Origin: Franzmannia qiaohouensis
GTDB lineage: Bacteria > Pseudomonadota > Gammaproteobacteria > Pseudomonadales > Halomonadaceae
Length of the DNA stretch: 64,000 nt
Assembly (NCBI RefSeq): GCF_031451695.1
Contig: NZ_JARWAM010000004.1
Coordinates: 124,001 to 188,000 of the forward strand
Reading direction: 5' to 3'
The notes under the pieces are model-generated. The model searched no databases. It had not been told where the DNA came from and worked only from the letters and a program-made list of their open reading frames with translations. Positions 8,143 through 15,772 of this stretch are shown here, in pieces. The position numbers and the translations under genes were made by a program. Every line of letters begins with the position of its first letter. Position 1 is the stretch's first letter.

Positions 8143-9045
8143 TCATGCATTGAACCTTATTTCACCGAGGTGAGAAATGTCATATCCGCCCATGGACTCG
8201 GCCCGCGCGTGGAGGCGTTCACTTCGGGCAAAGGTCATCAGCCTCTGAACCTGGGGCTCAAAGTACACGCGGCGTCGCATGGCAAGGTCGAACACTTCCT
8301 GGTGCAGCGGGATGAAATCGAGCCCATGGCGGCGTGCTGCTGCCTCTACTGCCAGGCCAGTATCAGCTTCTCCTTCCCGGATCGATAGCGCCAGATCGTC
8401 CTCGCTCAGTGACGCGTAAGGCGCCAAGTTTAGCTCACTCGCGGTGATTTCAAGGTGCTCCAACAATGAGCGGAACAAGGCATCCGAACCTGCCCCACGT
8501 TGGCGATGTGCAACCCTCACGGCAGGGGATGCCAGGTCAGCCAAGTCTCGGATACCGTGCGGGTTGGCTGGCTTCACCAGCAATCCCTGCGTACGCCTGG
8601 CCCAGTGTATGATAACCAGGTCCCGCATCCCCGACAGCCCCAGGTGAGCAGGATCGTTGAAGTTGCCGGTTGCGTGGTCGATGACATGCAGGCCAGCCAC
8701 TGTGGCCTCGTCCCGAAGCAGCCGCCTCACGCCGTCTCCGCTACCGTTGCACAAGAAAGCCAGATCTGCGCCCGCCTCCCGAACCGCCCAGTCCAGCAAC
8801 GGGTCCTGGCTGCCGGCGAGTACCGGCGGGGCCGTATGCCGGGGAGCTTGATCCCCCTCCAGATGGTTCATTACCCACAGATCAACACTGTCGCGCGGAA
8901 ACAGTAGCTTGCCGGTTACCTTGGTCGACGGGATCAGCCCCTGCCGCACCAGATCGTAGACCTTGCGCTCCTTCATCCGCAGGTACGCAGCGACCTCGGA
9001 GGTTGTCAGGTACCGATGGGCCCCAGCTTTTTCATTTTCTGTCAT
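8143..9045 (-). CDS. one-component regulator: excisionase-type HTH fused to periplasmic-binding-like domain
   Basis: A 300-residue protein. Residues 12-60 form an excisionase/MerR-type helix-turn-helix (YLTTSEVAAYLRMKERKVYD, then GKLLFPRDSVDLWV). Residues about 75-300 are a cytoplasmic substrate-binding-protein-like domain (LAFLCNGSGDGVRRLL, VAHRQRGAGSDALFRSLLE, GEADTGLAVEAAARRHGLDF) like that found attached to some molybdopterin and oxyanion regulators. It is divergent from tupBCA, with only 87 bp between starts, so it probably senses tungstate or molybdate and controls both the tup operon and the MOT1 gene behind it. The ligand is inferred from context. Confidence 0.8.
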   Translation of the reverse strand: MTENEKAGAHRYLTTSEVAAYLRMKERKVYDLVRQGLIPSTKVTGKLLFPRDSVDLWVMNHLEGDQAPRHTAPPVLAGSQDPLLDWAVREAGADLAFLCNGSGDGVRRLLRDEATVAGLHVIDHATGNFNDPAHLGLSGMRDLVIIHWARRTQGLLVKPANPHGIRDLADLASPAVRVAHRQRGAGSDALFRSLLEHLEITASELNLAPYASLSEDDLALSIREGEADTGLAVEAAARRHGLDFIPLHQEVFDLAMRRRVYFEPQVQRLMTFARSERLHARAESMGGYDISHLGEIRFNA

Positions 9046-9132
9046 ATGGCTGCACGCTTTTCAGTAGTAGGTGATACCCCCCTTTATTATGCACATACTG
9101 CCCCACAGAGTTTCATTCGGGAAAGTACGGAC

Positions 9133-9828
9133 ATGGATAACGCCTTCCAGGTAGCCTTTCAACTAATAGTGTCGATGGATCCCGTACTGATCGGGATTGT
9201 CACGCTGTCCCTGCAGGTCTCACTGACAGCCGTGGTCATTGCCAGCCTGATCGCGTTGCCACTCGGGGCAGCGATAGCCCTGTGGCAATTTCCGGGGCGC
9301 GGCCTGGTTATCGTTGTACTCAACGCACTGATGGGGCTGCCTCCCGTGGTGGCCGGGCTCATGGTCTACCTGATGTTGTCCCGGGCAGGACCTCTGGGTC
9401 AGTTCGGGCTGCTATTCACCCCTACCGCCATGGTGATAGCGCAAATCGTGTTGATACTGCCCATTGTCGCGGCGCTGTCGCGTCAGGTCATTGAGGAACT
9501 TTGGTGGGAGTACCGCGAGCAATTACAGTCACTGGTTGTATCACGGCTGAGGGCCATTCCGACGCTGCTCTGGGATGCACGCTTCAGCCTCCTCACCGTT
9601 GTTTTGGCCGGCTTCGGGAGGGCCAGCGCGGAAGTTGGGGCAGTGTTAATCGTCGGCGGTAACATCGCAGGTGTCACTCGTGTGATGACCACCGCCATTG
9701 CACTGGAGACTAACAAGGGCAATCTGCCACTGGCACTAGGCCTCGGCATCATACTCTTACTGCTAGTGGCATCGGTGAATGCGGTGGCCTACGTCATCGG
9801 TGAAGCCGCGAAGAGGCGCCTAGGATGA
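9133..9828 (+). CDS. tupB: tungstate ABC transporter permease TupB
   Basis: A 231-residue inner-membrane permease with about five to six helices. The cytoplasmic coupling loop EYREQLQSLVVSR and the segment GFGRASAEVGAVLIVGGNIAG are characteristic of the TupB/WtpB group. The start at 9133 (MDNAFQVAFQ) gives the usual length; the longer frame back to 9016 would overlap the divergent regulator. It overlaps tupC by four bases (ATGA), so the two are translationally coupled. Confidence 0.88.
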   Translation: MDNAFQVAFQLIVSMDPVLIGIVTLSLQVSLTAVVIASLIALPLGAAIALWQFPGRGLVIVVLNALMGLPPVVAGLMVYLMLSRAGPLGQFGLLFTPTAMVIAQIVLILPIVAALSRQVIEELWWEYREQLQSLVVSRLRAIPTLLWDARFSLLTVVLAGFGRASAEVGAVLIVGGNIAGVTRVMTTAIALETNKGNLPLALGLGIILLLLVASVNAVAYVIGEAAKRRLG

Positions 9829-10562
9829 ATCGTGCTGAATCACCGTCACTGCTGCCGCTGGAACTTCAGGGCGTCACCTTCCGCCACCGCGGCCTAACGC
9901 TCCTCGAGCCGATGGATCTGCGGCTCGAGCGTAACGGTAAGACCATGATCATGGGGCCGAACGGCGCCGGCAAGAGTTTGTTGATGCGTATCTGTCATGG
10001 GCTGCTGCGGCCCACCAGTGGCTCGGTCCGCTGGGCCGGGAACGGCGCTACGCCAGAGACTATTCGGCAGAGACAGGCAATGGTATTCCAGCGGCCGGTC
10101 ATGTTGCGTCGCTCGGCACTGGCCAACGTGCGCTATGCGCTCTCCGTCCAAGGCGTACCCCGCAGTGAGCGCCGCTGGCGCGCCGATGAAGCAATCGAGC
10201 GGTTCGGCCTCCAGCCCATCGCCCACCGGCCTGCCCGGGTTCTCTCGGGCGGCGAACAGCAGCGCCTGGCGTTAGCGAGGGCCTGGGCGCTGCGCCCGGA
10301 GATTCTGTTCATGGACGAACCCACTTCCGCACTGGACCCCACCGCGATCAAAGCCGTAGAAGAAGCCGTGGAGACATTCCACAGTGAGGGCACCCGCATC
10401 GTCATGACGACCCACGACTTAGGCCAGGCACGACGCCTCGCTGATGACGTGATCTTTCTGGTTAACGGCCGACTGGTGGAAAAGGCACCAGTGCGGGAGT
10501 TCTTCGAGCAACCCCAAAGTCGTGAGGCGGCCGCCTTTGTCCAGGGTGAACTGGTCTGGTAA
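9825..10562 (+). CDS. tupC: tungstate ABC transporter ATP-binding protein TupC
   Basis: A 245-residue ABC ATPase with Walker A (GPNGAGKS, about residue 45), Q-loop (AMVFQRPVMLRR), signature (LSGGEQQRLALARAW), Walker B (ILFMDEPTSALD) and H-loop (TTHDLG). It has no C-terminal TOBE domain, unlike ModC; the TOBE/Mop function may be supplied by the separate molbindin at 12518. It powers import through TupB using TupA-delivered oxyanion. The start overlaps the tupB stop. Confidence 0.9.
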   Translation: MNRAESPSLLPLELQGVTFRHRGLTLLEPMDLRLERNGKTMIMGPNGAGKSLLMRICHGLLRPTSGSVRWAGNGATPETIRQRQAMVFQRPVMLRRSALANVRYALSVQGVPRSERRWRADEAIERFGLQPIAHRPARVLSGGEQQRLALARAWALRPEILFMDEPTSALDPTAIKAVEEAVETFHSEGTRIVMTTHDLGQARRLADDVIFLVNGRLVEKAPVREFFEQPQSREAAAFVQGELVW

Positions 10563-10608
10563 CCGCATTATGGCAAACCAATGCAGGACAACACTGGAGA
10601 GGATATTC

Positions 10609-11421
10609 ATGAAACATTTGCTGAGAAACGTAGCCGTCACGCTAACGGCACTGTTCGTCGGCACAGCGGCTCATGCCGATGAGGATCGTTACATCACGGT
10701 AGCATCCACCACGTCAACCGAGGCATCGGGGTTGTTCGAACATATCGTTCCGATGTTCCGCGAGGAGACGGGGATTGATGTCCGCGTAGTAGCCGTCGGC
10801 ACCGGTCAGGCGTTCGAGATCGGCCGCCGTGGTGACGCAGACATCGTGCTGGTGCATGACACTACAGGGGAGGAGGAATTCGTCACCAACGGCTACGGTC
10901 GTGAGCGCCGCGACATCATGTACAACGACTTCATCCTTGTTGGACCATCGGAGGATCCGGCCGCTCTTCGCGAGTCCGACAGCGCCCTGGACGCGTTCAG
11001 TCGCATCGCGGAAGCCGAGCATCCGTTCACCTCCCGCGGTGACGACAGCGGCACCAACCGCGCAGAGCTGCGCCTCTGGGAAGAGGCGGGTGTTGACCCC
11101 AGCGGCCAGTGGTACCGCGAACTCGGCAGCGGCATGGGTGAGACCCTCAACACTGCCGCTGGCATGGATGCCTACACCTACGTGGACCGGGCCACCTGGA
11201 TCGCCTTCGACAACCGCCAGAACCTGGAGCTCGTCTACGAGGGCGACCCGGTAATGTTCAATCAGTACGGTAGCCTGCCTCTGAGTCAGGAACGTCACCC
11301 GGACCTCAAGCACGACATGGCCGAGGAGTGGCACCAGTGGTTGCTCTCCGACGAGGGACAGGCCGCCATCGCCAGCTATGAGCTGCGCGGCGAACAGCTC
11401 TTCTTCCCGAACGCCGAGTAG
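10609..11421 (+). CDS. tupA: tungstate-binding periplasmic protein TupA
   Basis: A 270-residue exported binding protein: signal peptide MKHLLRNVAVTLTALFVGTA with likely cleavage after AHA near residue 24, then the TupA hallmark TTSTEASGLFEHIVP and further ligand-loop segments GTGQAFEIGRRGDADIVLVH and SRGDDSGTNRAELRLWE. TupA proteins bind tungstate with very high selectivity over molybdate. The ATG at 10609 has a GGAGAGGA ribosome site; an earlier in-frame ATG at 10522 lies inside tupC. Third gene of the tupBCA operon, 46 bp after tupC. Confidence 0.9.
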   Translation: MKHLLRNVAVTLTALFVGTAAHADEDRYITVASTTSTEASGLFEHIVPMFREETGIDVRVVAVGTGQAFEIGRRGDADIVLVHDTTGEEEFVTNGYGRERRDIMYNDFILVGPSEDPAALRESDSALDAFSRIAEAEHPFTSRGDDSGTNRAELRLWEEAGVDPSGQWYRELGSGMGETLNTAAGMDAYTYVDRATWIAFDNRQNLELVYEGDPVMFNQYGSLPLSQERHPDLKHDMAEEWHQWLLSDEGQAAIASYELRGEQLFFPNAE

Positions 11422-11693
11422 TCAGAAAATGTGCGCCCCGTTCTCTCAGTCTCAGTTGAACTGGCGATAACGGGGCAATCACAAAGTGCGAGATCACAAG
11501 AAAGCGAAGGAGAATGCATCATGACGCTAGCAATGACCGCCGCTTCTGGCCTTGTACCAAGCCGATACCGCCCGACATGAACGATCTGCAGATCCGGAAG
11601 CACTGGGACGCGGCGAGCAGCACCAGCCTAAACGGGCGAGACAGGAAACGCCGAATGCTCTGCCTGTGACTGACACCTAGGAGGAGGAGCACC
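11422..11693 (+). other. intergenic spacer with two tiny coupled reading frames
   Basis: 272 bp between tupA and the ModA-like gene. It contains a 19-codon frame (11521-11580, with AAGGAG 9 bases upstream) whose stop overlaps the ATG of a 30-codon frame (11577-11669). Neither peptide is recognised. They could be a leader-peptide arrangement or the remnant of a lost gene. A strong AGGAGGAGG ribosome site for the next gene closes the spacer. Confidence 0.35.
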
Positions 11694-12509
11694 ATGAAAT
11701 ATGTTGCCTTGGGCCTGTTGGGGGCTAGTGTCTTGATGACAACCTCGGCGCAGGCATACGAACCCGTGAAGCTCCATGCTGCCGGTAGCCTTAGAGCGGC
11801 GCTCACAGAGGTGGCCGATGCGTTCACAGACCAGTACGGTGTTGTCATGGAATCCACGTTTGGGCCCTCCGGTCTTTTGCGCGAGGGTATCGAGAGCGGT
11901 CAGCGTCCCCATATATTCGCATCCGCCAACATGACCCACCCACAGACTCTAGAAGAGCAGGGTATTGGCGGCCCGGTGACGCTATTTGCGCGCAATCGGC
12001 TGTGCGGATTGGCATACTCCGATATGGATATCACCACGGATACGTTCCTGGATGTACTACTGGATGATAACGTGATAGTAGGCACTTCCACGCCTAATGC
12101 AGACCCCAGCGGGGACTACGCGTGGGAGCTTTTCGAGCTCGCCGAAAACATGCGCCAGGGCAGCTTCGAGCGGCTCAACGATAAGGCGAAACAGCTGACT
12201 GGAGGGCCAGATTCGGAGACGGCGCCGGATGGGCGCAATCAGTATGCCTGGGTAATGACCGAGGATCGGGCGGATATATTTCTGACGTACTGTACCAACG
12301 CAGTTCTCGCGCAGCAGGACACCAGTGACCTTAAGATCATACAGGTGCCGGAGAGCTTGAGCGTGGGCGCGGACTACGGGCTCACCGTCTTGGCACCCGA
12401 TAATCAGGAGGCCGTGCGGTTCGCCCTTTTCGTTCTCTCAGATACCGGTCAGGCCATTCTGGGAGCCTACGGCTTCGATACTCCCACACGGGTCTCCACC
12501 AACCAGTGA
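11694..12509 (+). CDS. ModA-like molybdate-binding periplasmic protein (orphan)
   Basis: A 271-residue protein with a signal peptide (MKYVALGLLGASVLMTTSAQA) and a ModA-type fold: HAAGSLRAALTEVADAF at the start of the mature protein, FGPSGLLREGIESGQRPHIF, and a late TYCTNAVLAQ segment. The Ser residues after GS and PSG match oxyanion-contact positions in ModA. An AGGAGGAGG ribosome site precedes the ATG. No permease or ATPase gene follows it; only a molbindin does, 8 bp downstream. It may feed TupBC, act as a scavenger, or partner with a transporter elsewhere. Confidence 0.82.
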   Translation: MKYVALGLLGASVLMTTSAQAYEPVKLHAAGSLRAALTEVADAFTDQYGVVMESTFGPSGLLREGIESGQRPHIFASANMTHPQTLEEQGIGGPVTLFARNRLCGLAYSDMDITTDTFLDVLLDDNVIVGTSTPNADPSGDYAWELFELAENMRQGSFERLNDKAKQLTGGPDSETAPDGRNQYAWVMTEDRADIFLTYCTNAVLAQQDTSDLKIIQVPESLSVGADYGLTVLAPDNQEAVRFALFVLSDTGQAILGAYGFDTPTRVSTNQ

Positions 12510-12517
12510 GGTAATTC

Positions 12518-12946
12518 ATGCAGATCAGTGCGCGCAACAACTGGCCAGCTATCGTCGATAATATTGACAAGGGACCGGTATCCACAGAGATCCAGCTGCG
12601 GCTGGATAGCGGGGATGCGGCTGTGGCAACCATAACCACTGCTTCGGCAAACAGTCTCAGCCTGGTACCTGGCGTTCGGGTACGAGTATTAGTCAAGGCG
12701 TCTAGTGTGATGGTACTAGCCGGTGACGGAGCCGATGTCGGAATCAGTGCCCGAAACTGCCTCTCGGGCCAAGTGACGCAAGTAGAGCATGGCGCGGTGC
12801 AGTCCATAGTGGCCCTGCGCACGACCAACGGCACCGAAATAACGGCTAGCATCACGAAGGCGTCGGCCGAAAAGCTGGGGCTTGTTGCCGGCAAGCCTGC
12901 AGCCGCACTCGTCAAGGCCAGCGACGTGTTGATTCTCTCGGAATAA
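12518..12946 (+). CDS. molbindin with two Mop/TOBE domains
   Basis: A 142-residue cytoplasmic protein made of two tandem Mop repeats: residues 1-70 begin ISARNNWPAIVDNI and end with an LVKASSVMVL strand; residues 75-142 begin ISARNCLSGQVTQVEHGAV and end with LVKASDVLIL. This di-Mop architecture is that of molbindins, which bind several molybdate or tungstate ions per oligomer and buffer the intracellular pool. It lies 8 bp after the ModA-like gene, so the two are probably co-translated. It could also stand in for the TOBE domain missing from TupC. Confidence 0.88.
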   Translation: MQISARNNWPAIVDNIDKGPVSTEIQLRLDSGDAAVATITTASANSLSLVPGVRVRVLVKASSVMVLAGDGADVGISARNCLSGQVTQVEHGAVQSIVALRTTNGTEITASITKASAEKLGLVAGKPAAALVKASDVLILSE

Positions 12947-13235
12947 CAAGCCCATAGACACCCGCGTTCGCCTACTCGCCGCCAACAGGCAGCGGGGGAA
13001 CGCTGCTGGAAAGCTTATGCACGCTTTTCCGGATCATCTCTAGCCCGCCCATGCCCAGCGAGTACCCGGACCTCACCTCTGCAGGCTTCACGGCATCAAA
13101 TAACCGTCGCCATGCCAGGTAATTGAGTCATTACCCAGTCTACAACCCATGCAAACGCGCCATCCTGGACTATCTGCTCCTACCGGGTCACGTCCTCACT
13201 GGCTACCAGGCCTGTTCCCAAAAGCGCTTCCAAGA
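12947..13235. other. non-coding stretch with a possible gene remnant
   Basis: About 290 bp between molbindin and the tRNA-Ser terminator. A 6-bp stem (GCAGCG/CGCTGC, 12989-13006) could be a weak terminator for molbindin. On the minus strand, about 51 codons (roughly 13125 to 12972) are open without a start and have protein-like composition (LAWRRLFDAVKPAEVRSGYS in part), ending at a TAG. This may be the tail of a lost gene; no family is recognised. Confidence 0.3.
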
Positions 13236-13281
13236 CCTAAAACGAAGAAGGCGAATCAATCTAATTGATTGATTCGCCTTC
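13236..13281 (-). terminator. terminator of tRNA-Ser
   Basis: A 15-bp perfect stem (GAAGGCGAATCAATC at 13247-13261 with its complement at 13267-13281, 5-base loop) is followed on the minus strand by CGTTTTAG. It starts 9 bases after the CCA end of tRNA-Ser. Confidence 0.85.
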
Positions 13282-13290
13282 AAAATTTTG

Positions 13291-13378
13291 TGGCGGAGGG
13301 GGAGGGATTCGAACCCTCGAAGCCTTTCGACTTACACACTTTCCAGGCGTGCTCCTTCGACCACTCGGACACCCCTCC
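13291..13378 (-). tRNA. tRNA-Ser (anticodon GGA)
   Basis: An 88-base class II tRNA with an encoded CCA. The acceptor stem is GGAGGGG/CCCCTCC with discriminator G, the anticodon loop is CTGGAAA, there is a long variable arm, and the T-loop is GGTTCGAATCC. It reads UCC and UCU codons. It marks the right boundary of the molybdate/tungstate block. Confidence 0.95.
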
Positions 13379-13441
13379 GCATTTTGTGCCTGCGCCTGGC
13401 GGCCTATGACTGCCTGCTGCCGGTGCGTCAGAACGGCGCAT

Positions 13442-13470
13442 ACTGTAACGAGCCAAGCCCGTGATTGCAA
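13442..13470 (-). promoter_or_regulatory. sigma70-type promoter of tRNA-Ser
   Basis: Minus-strand TTGCAA (-35, 13470-13465) and TACAGT (-10, 13447-13442) are separated by exactly 17 bp and lie about 65 bp upstream of the tRNA-Ser 5' end. Confidence 0.6.
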
Positions 13471-13552
13471 GCGGTTTTCCCCGCACTCCTGCCATGCTGG
13501 CAGCGGTCCAGGCCGCCTCAGGCGACGTCCTGATACCCCCGTTGCCAGTGGT

Positions 13553-14113
13553 TCAGCTCCAGCGCTCGACGAAGTCGGCCGGGTCTCGCTCAGGCAGCGG
13601 CTTGTGGCGCCCAGCCAGTTGGCCGAGGTAGAGAAAACCGACGATTTCATCGTGCTCGCCCAGCCCGAGCCCCTTGCGCACGGTGCTGTGGAAGGCGTAG
13701 TGGCCGCTGCGCCACATCGCCCCCAGGCCCAGGGCGTGGGCGGCCAGCACGATACCGTGGGCAGCACAGCCGGCGGAGATCACCTGCTCCACCGGCGGTA
13801 CCTTGGGCAGGTCCGGGGTGACCTTGGCAATCACCGCTATCACCATCGGTGCGCGGTGTGGCTTCTTGCGCGCGGCGTTGAGTGAATCATCGCCGCTGTG
13901 CGGATCATCGCGGTACTCGGCCTCGGCAAACAGCTCACCGAGCCGGTCGAGACCCTTGCCGGAGAACTCGATGAAGCGCCACGGCGTCAGTTCCTTATGA
14001 TCGGGGGCGCGCAGCGCGGCACGATACAGCGCCTCGCGCTGAGCTGCGTCAGGGGGCGGCCCTGTCAGCTTGCCCATGGAACTCCGCTCGTGCAGCAGCG
14101 TCATGGCATCCAT
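13553..14113 (-). CDS. YdjA-type NAD(P)H nitroreductase
   Basis: A 186-residue FMN-dependent nitroreductase-fold protein that follows E. coli YdjA: MDAMTLLHERSS at the N-terminus, RAALRAPDHKELTPWRFI, ARKKPHRAPMVIAVIAK, EQVISAGCAAHGIVLAAHA, LGAMWRSG and EIVGFLYLG. It probably works as a dimer reducing nitro-compounds or quinones; the natural substrate is unknown. The start at 14113 is preferred over the in-frame ATG at 14128 because it gives the YdjA N-terminus. Single gene, convergent with none, 52 bp from queF. Confidence 0.88.
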   Translation of the reverse strand: MDAMTLLHERSSMGKLTGPPPDAAQREALYRAALRAPDHKELTPWRFIEFSGKGLDRLGELFAEAEYRDDPHSGDDSLNAARKKPHRAPMVIAVIAKVTPDLPKVPPVEQVISAGCAAHGIVLAAHALGLGAMWRSGHYAFHSTVRKGLGLGEHDEIVGFLYLGQLAGRHKPLPERDPADFVERWS

Positions 14114-14165
14114 CCGACCTCTCCTCATGATGACATTATCGATCCCGCCAGCTTACCGCAGCGGC

Positions 14166-15002
14166 TTACTGGCGGGCCAGGCGTAGCGGTGCGGGCGGGC
14201 GTTCTCCCGGGGTTGCACGCCAAGGCGAGATATCGAGCCCGCCACGGCGCACGTAGCGTGCCAGCACCAGCAGTCTCTCGGGACGCGCCTGAGCCATCAG
14301 GTCGGTGAAGATATGCTCGACGCAGTGCTCGTGAAAGTCTTGATGCTGGCGATAGCCGATCAGGTAGCGCAGCAGCCCTTCGCGGTCGAGCCTGGAACCG
14401 CGATAGCGGATCAGCACGCTGCCCCAGTCGGGCTGGCCGGTGACCGGGCAGTTGGACTTGAGCAGGTGCGAATGAAGGCTCTCCTCGACGATCTCGTCGC
14501 TCACTGCCAGGTGCTCGGCGCTGGGGGTGTAGTCGTCGATGGCGATATCCAGCTCGTCCAGGCACTCGCCGGGCAGTGGTCGGGGCACCAACGCCTCATC
14601 CTCGACACCCAGCAGCGCCACACCCACCGGCGCTCCGGCCGCGGCACTCAGATCGCGCTCAAGGATCGCCATCACCTCTTCGCGGCTGGCGAAACGGGTC
14701 TGGTTGAAGCTGTTCAGGTAGAGCTTCCAGGACTTGGACTCGATCAGGTGGGGCGAGTCCGCCGGTAGCCGGAAGCGCGCCACGGCGACCAGCGGTTTGC
14801 CCCGGGCATTCAGCCAGGAGACCTCGAAGGCGTGCCACTCATCCTCACCGACGAACGGCAAGGCGCCCTCCTCGATACCCAGCGGCACCCGGTTGGCCGC
14901 GCGGGGAATCGGATAGAGCAACCCGGCATCGTAGTGCTCCGGATAGGCCGACTCGCGCCCCAGAGGCGCGTGTTCCAGCGTGTCTGGGCGATGCTGACTC
15001 AT
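14166..15002 (-). CDS. queF: QueF, NADPH-dependent 7-cyano-7-deazaguanine reductase
   Basis: A 278-residue long-form QueF. It reduces preQ0 nitrile to preQ1 amine in queuosine biosynthesis for tRNA wobble modification. The catalytic Cys is in LLKSNCPVTGQPDWGS, and the substrate-binding ESKSWKLYLNSFNQTRF and HQDFHEHCVEHIF motifs are intact. N- and C-terminal tunnel-fold halves are both present, as in E. coli. Its start overlaps the stop of the ABC permease by four bases, so it is the third gene of a yadG-yadH-queF operon. Confidence 0.95.
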   Translation of the reverse strand: MSQHRPDTLEHAPLGRESAYPEHYDAGLLYPIPRAANRVPLGIEEGALPFVGEDEWHAFEVSWLNARGKPLVAVARFRLPADSPHLIESKSWKLYLNSFNQTRFASREEVMAILERDLSAAAGAPVGVALLGVEDEALVPRPLPGECLDELDIAIDDYTPSAEHLAVSDEIVEESLHSHLLKSNCPVTGQPDWGSVLIRYRGSRLDREGLLRYLIGYRQHQDFHEHCVEHIFTDLMAQARPERLLVLARYVRRGGLDISPWRATPGERPPAPLRLARQ

Positions 15003-15772
15003 GAGCGAATTCCCTTACCGTGATCCAACATCCACAGAGCGATGCCGAACAGCACGATGATAAATGCCACGATGGCGCTCAACGCCCAGCCCACCGGAAT
15101 GTCCGAGACGCCGAGGAAGCCGTAGCGGAACACGTTGACCATATACAGGATCGGGTTGAGCATCGACACGCCCTGCCATAGCGCCGGCAGCATCGAGATC
15201 GAGTAGAACACCCCGCCCAGATAGGTCAGCGGAGTGAGAATGAAGGTCGGCACGATCGAGATGTCATCGAACTTGTCGGCCAGCAGCGCATTGATGAAAC
15301 CGCCGATGGAGAACAGTGCCGAGGTCAGCACCACCACGAAGATGGTCAAAAACGGGTGAGCCATGCTGATCCGCGTGAAGAACAGCGACACGATGGTCAC
15401 GATCAGCCCAACGCCCAGCCCGCGGGCCATGCCGCCCAGCACGAAGCCGGCCAAGATCACCCAGTTAGGCATCGGCGAGACCATCATCTCCTCGATGGAG
15501 CGCTGGAACTTATTGGAGAAGAAAGATGATGCGACGTTGGAGTAACTGTTGGTGATCACCGCCATCATGATCAGTCCGGGGACGATGAAGTCCATGTAGC
15601 TGAAGCCATCCATATCACCAATCCGCGAACCGATCAGGTTGCCGAAGATGATGAAGTACATGGTCATGGTGATCGACGGCGGCAGCAAGGTCTGCGGCCA
15701 GATCCGCGTGAAGCGCTTGATTTCCTTGTGCACCAGTGTCCACAGCGCGATGGCGATCTGCATTGGATTCAT
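14999..15772 (-). CDS. yadH: ABC-2-type exporter permease (YadH-like)
   Basis: A 257-residue membrane protein with six helices and the ABC-2 permease signature around FQRSIEEMMVSPMPNWVILA, followed by TPLTYLGGVFYSISMLP. It partners with the ATPase encoded just upstream (four-base overlap) and resembles E. coli YadH. The exported substrate is unknown; relatives are linked to export of drugs, lipids or polysaccharide. Confidence 0.88.
   Translation of the reverse strand: MNPMQIAIALWTLVHKEIKRFTRIWPQTLLPPSITMTMYFIIFGNLIGSRIGDMDGFSYMDFIVPGLIMMAVITNSYSNVASSFFSNKFQRSIEEMMVSPMPNWVILAGFVLGGMARGLGVGLIVTIVSLFFTRISMAHPFLTIFVVVLTSALFSIGGFINALLADKFDDISIVPTFILTPLTYLGGVFYSISMLPALWQGVSMLNPILYMVNVFRYGFLGVSDIPVGWALSAIVAFIIVLFGIALWMLDHGKGIRS

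Noticed and set aside
13265..13885. 206-codon plus-strand frame across tRNA-Ser and the nitroreductase
   Set aside because: It reads through a tRNA and opposite a well-supported gene.
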